A DNA stretch of 5,213 nt. Source: Planctomycetota bacterium (lineage in GTDB: Bacteria; Planctomycetota; B15-G4; JADJEK01). The stretch spans positions 1 to 5,213 of the forward strand of contig JAEUIB010000289.1 in assembly GCA_016795255.1 (NCBI GenBank), given 5' to 3'. The position numbers and the translations under genes were made by a program. The notes under the pieces are model-generated. The model worked only from the letters and a program-made list of their open reading frames with translations. It made no database searches and was not told where the DNA came from. Positions 1 through 5,213 of this stretch are shown one piece after another. Every line of letters starts with the position of its first letter. The stretch's first letter is position 1.

Positions 1-217
1 GGCGTTCGGGAAGCGCCGCGGCGGCGGCGGAGCACAACGCTCGCACGTCGACGCCGAAGTGCTCGTGCTTGTCGTCGGCGTACGCGAAGCTCGCCTCGAT
101 CCGCGCCGACAGCGCGTCGAGGTCCGCGAGCACGTCGTCCCGCGAGAGTTCGTCCGTCGCGGTCGCGAACGCGACCGCGACGACCCACGCGGAACGCACC
201 GCTGGTCCGATGCTCAT
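1..217 (-). CDS. Exported protein, N-terminal fragment; possible S41-family peptidase
   Basis: Only the first 72 codons are present; the rest lies beyond base 1. The ATG (217-215) overlaps the TGA of the upstream hydrolase gene as ATGA. No clear Shine-Dalgarno sequence precedes it, so translational coupling probably drives initiation. Residues 1-21 look like a signal peptide: Arg8, then a hydrophobic core (WVVAVAFATA), with likely cleavage after the Ala-Thr-Ala at 18-20. The mature start (about 22-60) has a pattern of Leu-Ser, Asp-Asp-x-Leu, Asp-Leu-Asp-Ala-Leu, then Phe-Ala-Tyr, a charged Lys-His-Glu stretch, and Gly-Val-Asp-Val-Arg-Ala-Leu. This resembles from memory the helical region ahead of the PDZ and protease domains in many S41 (tail-specific or tricorn-like) peptidases. 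The catalytic domain is outside the window, so the family call is tentative; that it is an exported protein in the same operon is firmer. Confidence 0.5.
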   Translation of the reverse strand, partial: MSIGPAVRSAWVVAVAFATATDELSRDDVLADLDALSARIEASFAYADDKHEHFGVDVRALCSAAAAALPER

Positions 218-1077
218 TTGGCCGCGGGCGTCGGCTTCAGGTTCGCGTCGAGGAACGCTTTGACCTTCTCCCACGCCGCGGCGGCGTGCTCGTGGTCGTA
301 GCGCGAGCTGCTCGGATTCGCGAACGCATGCTCCGCGTCGTACGAGTGGATCTCGTGGACGACCTTGGCTTCGGTCAGCGCCTCTTCGAATTGCTTCACG
401 GTCGCCGGCGGAATGCTGCCGTCCTGCGTGCCGAACACGCCGAGCACGGGGCAACGGATCGCCGCGAGCACCTTCGGATCGGTGACGAGCCGACCGTAGT
501 AGAGGACGCACGCATCGAGTTCGGGCACGTTCAGCGCGGTCTGCAGCGACATCGCGCCGCCGAAGCACCAGCCGATCGAGCCGACCTTCACGGCCTTCAC
601 GCGGTCGTCGGTCGTCAGGAACGTGTGCGCGGACTTCAGGTGCTCGACGGCCTTCGCGGTGTCGACGGCGCGCATCGCCTTCATCGCGTCGTCCGCCGTC
701 GTCGCGACGACGCCGCCGTAGAGGTCGACCGCGAGCGCCGCGACGCCGGTCTCCGCGAGGCGATCGCACCACAGCTCGATGTTGCGATTGAGGCCCCACC
801 ATTCGTGGATCACGAGCACGGCCGACAGCGGACGCTTCGCGGGATCGGCGTCCTTCGGCAATACGAGGTAGCCCTTCGCGCCGGATGCGAGCGTCACGGC
901 GACGCCGCGGCGTTCGCCCTGCTCGTCGGGCTTCAGCTCGTGCAGCTTCTTGAACTCGTCCTCGGACAGCGCGCCGGTCAGCCCGGTGTCGCCGGCCTTC
1001 GCCGGTGCGGGCTTCGTGGGGGCGGGGTCCTGCGCGAGACCGAACGACAAGCTCAACGCGATGGCGTACGCGATCAT
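214..1077 (-). CDS. Exported dienelactone hydrolase-family alpha/beta hydrolase
   Basis: The predicted product is 287 aa. The open frame runs further upstream, but the ATG at 1077-1075 is chosen because GGAGG (1087-1083) lies 5 nt ahead of it and because it gives a signal-peptide-like start. Residues 1-16 are hydrophobic and end in Gly-Leu-Ala, though without a basic residue; an Ala/Pro/Lys-rich linker (about 17-30) follows. The DLH domain spans about 55-280. The nucleophile motif Gly-Trp-Cys-Phe-Gly-Gly places Cys171; Asp219 (Thr-Gln-Asp-Gly) and His250 (Ala-Glu-His-Ala-Phe) complete the Cys-Asp-His triad. The conserved His-Glu-Trp-Trp-Gly-Leu at 91-96 carries Glu92, matching the glutamate that primes the cysteine in this family. 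Family members hydrolyse dienelactone or other ester and lactone substrates; the actual substrate is unknown. Classical catabolic DLH is cytosolic and about 236 aa, so an export signal argues against a plain chlorocatechol-pathway role. The gene sits 37 nt after the tautomerase gene and overlaps the next gene by ATGA. Confidence 0.9.
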   Translation of the reverse strand: MIAYAIALSLSFGLAQDPAPTKPAPAKAGDTGLTGALSEDEFKKLHELKPDEQGERRGVAVTLASGAKGYLVLPKDADPAKRPLSAVLVIHEWWGLNRNIELWCDRLAETGVAALAVDLYGGVVATTADDAMKAMRAVDTAKAVEHLKSAHTFLTTDDRVKAVKVGSIGWCFGGAMSLQTALNVPELDACVLYYGRLVTDPKVLAAIRCPVLGVFGTQDGSIPPATVKQFEEALTEAKVVHEIHSYDAEHAFANPSSSRYDHEHAAAAWEKVKAFLDANLKPTPAAK

Positions 1078-1082
1078 CACGA

Positions 1083-1087
1083 CCTCC
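1083..1087 (-). promoter_or_regulatory. Ribosome binding site of the dienelactone hydrolase gene
   Basis: GGAGG on the minus strand lies 5 nt before ATG 1077. It decides the start within a much longer open frame that reads antisense to the next gene and through the tautomerase gene. Confidence 0.75.
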
Positions 1088-1114
1088 GAATGCTGGCGGC
1101 AGGGCGCCGCGACT

Positions 1115-1345
1115 TCATGTCGACGAGCGACCGCTTCGAGCCGCTTTGCGCACCAGCGCCGTCGTGCGTTCGGCGCCGCCGATCGCGAAGTGACCACTCT
1201 TGATGTCGTCCCACAACACCAGCGTGCTTTGACGCAGTCCTTCGCCCTGGATGTCGACGACGGCCTCCGTGATGCGGCGCACGAGTTCGCGACGTTGCTT
1301 CGGGGACCACGCGCCTTCCATGGCGCGGACGTGGATGAACGGCAT
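1115..1345 (-). CDS. Tautomerase-superfamily (4-oxalocrotonate tautomerase-like) protein
   Basis: The product is 76 aa. The ATG (1345-1343) is preceded by GGAG (1355-1352) with 6 nt spacing and is followed directly by a proline codon. After Met removal, Pro1 would be the catalytic general base of the superfamily. Further matches are Met-Glu-Gly at 8-10, the amphipathic helix with Gln-Arg-Arg-Glu-Leu-Val, and Lys-Ser-Gly-His-Phe-Ala-Ile-Gly-Gly near 48-56, all colinear with classical 62-residue 4-OT. By my manual alignment, the substrate-binding Arg11 and Arg39 of Pseudomonas 4-OT are replaced by Ala and Leu, while the Phe equivalent to Phe50 is kept. True 4-oxalocrotonate tautomerase activity is therefore doubtful; a different keto-enol or unknown substrate is likelier. 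The C-terminal tail, about 12 residues longer, is Arg/Ser-rich. There is no signal peptide, so it is cytosolic, unlike the two downstream products. It is the first gene of the minus-strand cluster. Confidence 0.85.
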   Translation of the reverse strand: MPFIHVRAMEGAWSPKQRRELVRRITEAVVDIQGEGLRQSTLVLWDDIKSGHFAIGGAERTTALVRKAARSGRSST

Positions 1346-1351
1346 GGGAGT

Positions 1352-1355
1352 CTCC
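1352..1355 (-). promoter_or_regulatory. Ribosome binding site of the tautomerase gene
   Basis: GGAG on the minus strand lies 6 nt before the ATG at 1345. It fixes this start, the only one that places proline at position 2, as the family requires. Confidence 0.7.
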
Positions 1356-1378
1356 GGTTCGGCTCCATCGCCCGGCGA

Positions 1379-1407
1379 TTGTCCGTTCGATGGTGGGCGT
1401 CTACGGT
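1379..1407 (+). promoter_or_regulatory. Candidate sigma70-type promoter for the membrane protein gene
   Basis: TTGTCC (1379-1384) and TACGGT (1402-1407) are separated by exactly 17 bp and match the TTGACA and TATAAT consensus at four of six positions each. Transcription would begin near 1414, giving a leader of about 43 nt before the GTG start. The element lies in the divergent gap between the tautomerase and membrane protein genes. On the opposite strand the same spot reads GACAAT (1383-1378), but no matching -35 is seen there, so the promoter of the minus-strand cluster is not identified. Confidence 0.4.
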
Positions 1408-1417
1408 AGCGACGGCA

Positions 1418-1433
1418 CGCGACGATCGTCGCG
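1418..1433. repeat. Perfect 16-bp palindrome in the divergent intergenic region, possible operator
   Basis: CGCGACGATCGTCGCG is a perfect self-complementary sequence. It sits just downstream of the candidate plus-strand -10 element (1402-1407) and upstream of the GTG start, where a dimeric repressor could block transcription of the membrane protein gene. Short CG-rich palindromes centred on GATC can arise by chance in such a genome, so the operator role is inference. Confidence 0.35.
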
Positions 1434-1439
1434 GTCGGC

Positions 1440-1446
1440 AAAGGGG
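1440..1446 (+). promoter_or_regulatory. Probable ribosome binding site of the membrane protein gene
   Basis: AAAGGGG lies 10 nt before GTG 1457. The spacing is at the long end of the usual range. It matters because the open frame extends far upstream, into sequence antisense to the tautomerase and hydrolase genes, and this site supports the GTG as the real start. Confidence 0.45.
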
Positions 1447-1456
1447 TTCCGCACTC

Positions 1457-3115
1457 GTGACGACCGATGACCCGCAGGACGACGTCCAGCCGATCGTGCC
1501 GTTCGATGCGGTCACCGACGAACGGTGGAAGCCGTCGCCGGCCGCCCTCGTCGTCGGGGCGCTGTGGATCGTCGGAGTCGCTGCACTGTGGCGACCGCTG
1601 CTCGTGCCGTCGTTGACGCTCGTCGTCGCGACGGCGGTCTTCGCGGCGTTCCCGCGCGCGAACGCGTCGGCGCGCCAGACCCTCGGACGCGTCGAACTGT
1701 GGGCATGGACGGTTGCATTCCTCGCCGCGGCGGGGATCGCGTACGTGTCGGGCTTCGAGTTGCGGGACCTCGAGGCGCCCGACGACCTGTACTCGCACGC
1801 GGGCGCGGCCTACGTCGGCGCCTCGGCCGCGCTGTTCACGATCGGGGCGGCCGTGGCCTTCCTGCTACGCCGGCCGGCGTGCGTCGCGGGCCAGGCACGG
1901 CGCTCCGTCGTCGACGTCGAGTTCGCGATGCGCTGTGTGGGCGGCGGGGTGCGTCGCGCCTTCCAGTCCGATCGTGCTTGGCTCGTGTTCGGCACCGCGA
2001 TGTGCGTCTCGATCGGCGTGTACCTGATGCCGTGGGCCGACCGCGGTCGCACCGCGTTCTTCTTTCCATGCGGGATCGCGCTCGGTTGGTTCTGCGGTGG
2101 CCGCGTCGCGGTCGCGTTCGTGCTCGGGGCGGTCGTCGCCGCTTGGGTCGATCCCCGGCTGGAAAGCGGCAGGAACCTGGGCCCGTTCATCGCGTTGGTC
2201 GGGACCTTCGGCGGAGCGTTGGGCGCGGTCGCCTACGGCGTCGCGCGTGCTCGGGCCGCACACGTCCGCCTGGCGGGTCAAGAGCGGATCCGGCTCGAGA
2301 TCGGCGGGCTCGGCACGCGCCTCGAGCGCATGACGCCGCGGACGGAGCGCCAGTTCTCGGGTCCGGCGTTCTGCATGTCGATCGTCGTCGCTTCCGCGAT
2401 CGCGTATGCCTGCATGCGAGCACTGCCGTCGTGGGTCGGACCCACCGTCGACGTCGCCGCGAGCGTCGGCGTCGGCATCGCTCTCGCGGTCGCGGCGGTC
2501 AGTGCGAGCACGACCGTCGGTCCGGGCCTCGTGATCGCGTTCGGATCGATCGCGATGCTGCCGGGGATCCTGCCCGCGATCGTCGCCGAGTGGGCGGCCT
2601 GGGTGCCCCCGCGTGCCCTCGCGGTCACGCCGTGCGCGATGGTCGGTGCAGGCGTGGCGACGCTCGTGCAGCAAGTCGGGGCGCGCATCGGCGTGACTCC
2701 ACTGCGGAGCCAGCGCATCGTGCTGGCCGCGTGCGCCGCTGCGATGTTCGTCGTCTGGGCGTCGACGCTGTGGCACGCGTCGCCCTCGCCCTTCGCCGGT
2801 GAAGCAGTCGACGCGACCGGGTTGACGTACTTCGAACATCGATCGGATTTCCGCGATGAGGAAGGAGTCGCGCAAGTCCCGGCGACCATCGCGATGGTCG
2901 GTGCGTTCGGCGCCGAGGTCTGCGGGCTCCCCGGCATCGTCGCGGCGCTCGGTTTCGCGTTCGGTTGGATCCACGCCGTGTGGGTCGGCCTCGGAGCGAT
3001 CGCCGCGAGCGTGGCGCGACGGCGGGGACTCGACGCCGATTCGGTCCGGGATCTCGGCGTGGTCATCGTCGGCGCGGAGCTGCTGGTGATGATCGGGTTG
3101 TTGCTGTTCGGGTGA
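1457..3115 (+). CDS. Polytopic membrane protein, about 14 membrane segments; possible OPT-like transporter
   Basis: The product is 552 aa from GTG 1457 to TGA 3113-3115. The frame stays open upstream, but that part is antisense to the neighbouring genes. A hydrophilic N-terminus (1-25) precedes hydrophobic segments near 28-45, 47-65, 81-100, 115-137, 173-192, 199-214, 216-232, 241-264, 302-321, 331-351, 354-374, 387-404, 420-438, one or two across 475-518, and 532-551. Loops at 139-172 and 265-300 are Arg-rich and probably cytoplasmic; an acidic soluble loop spans about 440-473. I do not recognise the family with confidence. Segments 209-231 and 498-520 are alike (9 identities in 23 by eye), each followed about ten residues later by a Leu-Gly-led membrane segment, suggesting internal duplication. 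The C-terminal pattern, a basic turn after a helix and then a Gly-Ala-Glu-Leu-Leu helix, recalls the OPT oligopeptide/metal-chelate transporters, which have two-fold internal symmetry. That remains a weak resemblance; another transporter or an uncharacterised membrane family is equally possible. Confidence 0.75.
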   Translation: MTTDDPQDDVQPIVPFDAVTDERWKPSPAALVVGALWIVGVAALWRPLLVPSLTLVVATAVFAAFPRANASARQTLGRVELWAWTVAFLAAAGIAYVSGFELRDLEAPDDLYSHAGAAYVGASAALFTIGAAVAFLLRRPACVAGQARRSVVDVEFAMRCVGGGVRRAFQSDRAWLVFGTAMCVSIGVYLMPWADRGRTAFFFPCGIALGWFCGGRVAVAFVLGAVVAAWVDPRLESGRNLGPFIALVGTFGGALGAVAYGVARARAAHVRLAGQERIRLEIGGLGTRLERMTPRTERQFSGPAFCMSIVVASAIAYACMRALPSWVGPTVDVAASVGVGIALAVAAVSASTTVGPGLVIAFGSIAMLPGILPAIVAEWAAWVPPRALAVTPCAMVGAGVATLVQQVGARIGVTPLRSQRIVLAACAAAMFVVWASTLWHASPSPFAGEAVDATGLTYFEHRSDFRDEEGVAQVPATIAMVGAFGAEVCGLPGIVAALGFAFGWIHAVWVGLGAIAASVARRRGLDADSVRDLGVVIVGAELLVMIGLLLFG

Positions 3116-3284
3116 GTTGCACAGGTCGCGTCATCGCCTGGTTCTTCCAGGGGGCAAGCGCGGGCGGATCCCGTCGGAGGCACCTCCTGGAGCGATCCAT
3201 CTCCAACGTTCGCGCGCTGCTGTGCGTTTGAGGGCCACCGACTCGAACTCCCGGTTCGCCCGAGAGCACTTCCGCGTCGGTGTC

Positions 3285-3290
3285 TACACT
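3285..3290 (+). promoter_or_regulatory. Candidate -10 element for the dipeptidyl peptidase gene
   Basis: TACACT matches the sigma70 -10 consensus at four of six positions, including the key TA and final T. It would place the transcript start near 3297, about 24 nt before the ATG. No good -35 hexamer is found 16-18 bp upstream. The call rests on the hexamer and its position alone. Confidence 0.3.
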
Positions 3291-3309
3291 CCGCGCCTTC
3301 TCGGCTCGA

Positions 3310-3314
3310 AAGGA
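3310..3314 (+). promoter_or_regulatory. Ribosome binding site of the dipeptidyl peptidase gene
   Basis: AAGGA ends 6 nt before ATG 3321. Together with the signal peptide that follows, it fixes the start. Confidence 0.7.
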
Positions 3315-3320
3315 CATCGC

Positions 3321-5213
3321 ATGCGTCAGGCTGCCGCGTTCGTCGTCGCATTCGTCGCTTTGGTCCATGTCGCTCCCGCGGGCCCCGCCGGCGAGAAGCT
3401 GACGCTCGACGAAGCATTGTCGGTCGCGACGAAGTGCCGGGCGCCCGGCGTTCGGCCGATGGAGTGGCTCGACGGCTCGCATTACCTCGCGTTCGATCAA
3501 GCCGACGGCGGCACCGACCGCATCCTCGTGTCGGTCGACGCGCGCACCGGTGCGAAGACGCCGTACCTCGATCCCGCGATCGTCCAGCAGGCGCTGGCGA
3601 CGCTGCCCGGCATCGGCGACGACGGCGCGAAGTCGATGGCGCGCGGCGGCTCGTTCGCGTTCAGCGCGGATCGCGGCCGCGTGATGTTCAACGCGTTCTC
3701 CGACCTGTTCGTGTGGACGAAGGAGAGCGGCCGCGCGCGGCGACTGACCGACGATCCCGGCGAAGAGGTCGGCGAGGCGTTCTCGCCCGACGGGTCGATG
3801 ATCGCGTACGTCAGCGACTGGAACCTGTGGGTCGTCGGCACCGACCACGGCAAGGCGCGCGCGCTGACGTCCGAAGGCCACGAGAACTTGCTGACCGGCC
3901 GCCTCGACTGGGTCTACCAGGAGGAGATCTACGGCCGCGGCAACTTCGGCGCGTACTGGTGGTCGCCCGACTCGAAGCGCATCGCGTTCCTGCAGCTCGA
4001 CGAGTCGAAGGTGCCCGATTACGCGATCGTGCGCAGCGAGGGCACGCAGCCCTCCACGGAGCACTGGCGCTATCCGCGCGCGGGGCAGAGCAACCCGACC
4101 GTGAAGGTCGGCGTCGTCGCCGCGGCCGGCGGCGCGGTCAAGTGGCTCGACCTGTCGCGCTACGCGGGCGGCGAAATCCTCGTGTCGCGCGTGAGCTGGA
4201 CGCCGGACGCGAAGCAGGTCGTGCTGCAGGTGCAAGACCGCATCCAGACGTGGCTCGACCTCGTCGTCGCCGATCCGCGCACCGGCAAGGTCGACGTGCT
4301 GTTCCGCGATCGCACCAGCGTGTGGATCGAGCCGAACGACGGTCCGTACTGGTTCGACGCCGGCGAGCGCTTCGTCTGGCCGTCGGAGCGCGACGGCTAC
4401 AAGCACCTCTACGTCTACGCGCGCGACGGAAAGCTCGAGCGGCGGCTGACGGAGGGCCCGTTCGAGATCGACGACGTACACGCGATCGACGAGTCGAAGG
4501 ACGTCGTCTGGGTGTCGACCGACAAGGACGACGTGAAGGGCAAGCAGCTCTACACCGTGCCGCTGGACGGCGGCGCGATGACGCGCGTCACGAAGCAGGC
4601 GGGCTCGCACGGCGTGAAGCTGTCGACCGACTTCTCGCTGTTCTTCGACGAGTTCTCGGCGCTGAACGATCCCGGCTTCGCTGCGATCGGTGACGCGACG
4701 GGCGCCGAGGTCCGCCGCATCGGCACCGGCACGAAGGAACCGCTCGCGAAGTACGGCTTGCGCGAACCCGAGTTCCGCAAGGTGAAGACGCGCGACGGCT
4801 TCGAGATGGAAGCGATGCTGATCCTGCCGCCGGACCACGATCCGGCGAAGCGCTACCCGGTCGTCAGCTACGTCTACGGCGGTCCGCACGCGCCGTCGGT
4901 CGGCGATTCGTTCGCGCCGCGGTCGTACTTGTGGCACCAGATGCTGGCGCAAGAGGGCTACGTGATCTGGGTCTGCGACAACCGCTCGGCGTCGGGCAAG
5001 GGACTCGCATCGGTCCAGGGCGTCTACAAGAACCTCGGCGAGCAGGAACTGCGCGACCTCGAGGATGGCGTCGACTATCTCGTCGCGGAAGGCATCGCGG
5101 ATCCCGCGCGCGTCGCGATCTGGGGCTGGAGCTACGGCGGCACGATGGCCGCGTACGCGCTGACGCACGGCACGAAGTTCAAGGTCGGCATCGCCGGCGC
5201 GCCGGTCACGGAC
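3321..5213 (+). CDS. Exported dipeptidyl peptidase IV-type serine peptidase (S9B), C-terminus cut off
   Basis: The frame is open from ATG 3321 to the window end, 631 codons with no stop. Residues 1-20 form a signal peptide: Arg2, a hydrophobic core, then Ala-Pro-Ala with likely cleavage after Ala20. The product should act in the periplasm or outside the cell. The beta-propeller domain (about 40-480) shows blade signatures such as Phe-Ser-Pro-Asp-Gly (154-158) and Trp-Ser-Pro-Asp-Ser (214-218). Asp-Trp-Val-Tyr-Gln-Glu-Glu-Ile-Tyr at 196-204 carries Glu201 and Glu202, matching the double-Glu motif by which DPP-IV anchors the substrate N-terminus. The alpha/beta hydrolase domain starts near 485. 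Tyr519 (Val-Tyr-Gly-Gly-Pro) corresponds to the oxyanion-hole tyrosine, and Ser604 in Gly-Trp-Ser-Tyr-Gly-Gly is the nucleophile. The Asp and His of the triad should lie roughly 80 and 110 residues further on, outside the window. Family members release N-terminal dipeptides, typically X-Pro or X-Ala. This is the most secure functional call here. Confidence 0.95.
   Translation, partial: MRQAAAFVVAFVALVHVAPAGPAGEKLTLDEALSVATKCRAPGVRPMEWLDGSHYLAFDQADGGTDRILVSVDARTGAKTPYLDPAIVQQALATLPGIGDDGAKSMARGGSFAFSADRGRVMFNAFSDLFVWTKESGRARRLTDDPGEEVGEAFSPDGSMIAYVSDWNLWVVGTDHGKARALTSEGHENLLTGRLDWVYQEEIYGRGNFGAYWWSPDSKRIAFLQLDESKVPDYAIVRSEGTQPSTEHWRYPRAGQSNPTVKVGVVAAAGGAVKWLDLSRYAGGEILVSRVSWTPDAKQVVLQVQDRIQTWLDLVVADPRTGKVDVLFRDRTSVWIEPNDGPYWFDAGERFVWPSERDGYKHLYVYARDGKLERRLTEGPFEIDDVHAIDESKDVVWVSTDKDDVKGKQLYTVPLDGGAMTRVTKQAGSHGVKLSTDFSLFFDEFSALNDPGFAAIGDATGAEVRRIGTGTKEPLAKYGLREPEFRKVKTRDGFEMEAMLILPPDHDPAKRYPVVSYVYGGPHAPSVGDSFAPRSYLWHQMLAQEGYVIWVCDNRSASGKGLASVQGVYKNLGEQELRDLEDGVDYLVAEGIADPARVAIWGWSYGGTMAAYALTHGTKFKVGIAGAPVTD

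Larger units (their letters stand above)
3116..3320. other. Intergenic region with weak inverted repeats and a possible promoter
   Basis: This 205-bp stretch between the membrane protein and peptidase genes holds no convincing gene. An imperfect nested inverted repeat occurs at 3166-3198: outer arms GGATC (3166-3170) and GATCC (3194-3198), inner arms GGAGG (3176-3180) and CCTCC (3183-3187). It lies 51 nt after the membrane gene stop and could form a hairpin, but no T-tract follows, so an intrinsic terminator is not supported. A second small stem, CGAAC/GTTCG with a 5-nt loop, lies at 3244-3258. Confidence 0.4.

Noticed and set aside
14..31. CGG-type triplet run near the window start
   Set aside because: It encodes a short Ala run in frame with the minus-strand gene and is ordinary for such a GC-rich genome.
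286..1203. Plus-strand 305-codon frame opposite the dienelactone hydrolase
   Set aside because: It is antisense to a gene with a complete Cys-Asp-His triad, and its composition is Arg/Val/Leu/His-rich without motifs.
950..1456. Upstream extension of the membrane protein frame to 950
   Set aside because: This part would be antisense to the tautomerase and hydrolase genes and is not membrane-like. GTG 1457 with AAAGGGG upstream is a better start.
1078..1515. N-terminal extension of the hydrolase frame up to 1515
   Set aside because: The extra 146 residues are Arg/Ser-rich and overlap the tautomerase gene in another phase. ATG 1077 has a good GGAGG and a signal-peptide-like start.
1525..2802. 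Plus-strand 425-codon frame overlapping the membrane protein in another phase
   Set aside because: It is Arg-rich and without structure, a frame-shifted shadow of the membrane protein.
3231..3265. tRNA-like T-arm on the minus strand (GTTCGAGTC)
   Set aside because: The flanking 5-nt arms do not pair, and no acceptor partner for GGCCCTC or anticodon arm is found upstream on that strand.
1865..3417. Two long minus-strand open frames (369 and 379 codons) opposite the membrane protein gene
   Set aside because: Both give low-complexity Arg/Asp- or Arg/Pro/Ser/Thr-rich translations with no domain, while the plus-strand frame gives well-formed membrane helices.
3434..4693. Plus-strand 419-codon frame inside the peptidase gene
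   Set aside because: It is an Arg/Ala-rich out-of-phase shadow. The frame from 3321 carries the signal peptide, the double-Glu motif and the catalytic Ser.
3063..5168. Long minus-strand open frame (701 codons) across the peptidase gene
   Set aside because: It is antisense to a gene with clear DPP-IV motifs. Its translation is Arg/Ala/Val/Asp-rich with no recognisable domain, typical of open frames opposite GC-rich coding sequence.

Overview
The window comes from a very GC-rich bacterial genome. Third codon positions are almost all G or C, with heavy use of GCG, TCG, GTC and CGC. The mix of exported hydrolases, including an S9B dipeptidyl peptidase and a dienelactone hydrolase with a signal peptide and Ala/Pro-rich linker, would fit Planctomycetota or a similar high-GC environmental lineage. 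That placement is an impression only, because no phylogenetic marker is present.

Layout. On the minus strand, read from about 1345 down to 1, is a tight three-gene cluster. It holds a 76-aa tautomerase-superfamily protein (1345-1115), a 287-aa exported dienelactone hydrolase-family alpha/beta hydrolase (1077-214), and the first 72 codons of an exported protein resembling the N-terminus of S41 peptidases (217 to beyond base 1). The last two overlap by ATGA, which suggests translational coupling. A 111-bp divergent intergenic region (1346-1456) separates this cluster from a plus-strand gene for a 552-aa protein with about 14 membrane segments (1457-3115). This region carries a sigma70-like promoter facing the membrane gene and a perfect 16-bp palindrome. 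After a 205-bp gap with weak inverted repeats and a -10-like element, a plus-strand gene for an exported dipeptidyl peptidase IV-type serine peptidase (S9B) starts at 3321 and runs off the window after 631 codons. It includes the catalytic serine but not the Asp and His.

How the genes might work together. The cleanest assignments are the dipeptidyl peptidase, the hydrolase and the tautomerase. The membrane protein is unrecognised; weak internal-repeat and C-terminal patterns make an OPT-like (oligopeptide transporter) identity possible but unproven. If that were right, the right half would pair an exported dipeptide-releasing enzyme with a peptide-class transporter, and the possible S41 peptidase on the left would fit the same theme. 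I see no clear evidence of a new defence, mobile or RNA system. There are no tRNA or rRNA genes, CRISPR arrays or insertion sequences.
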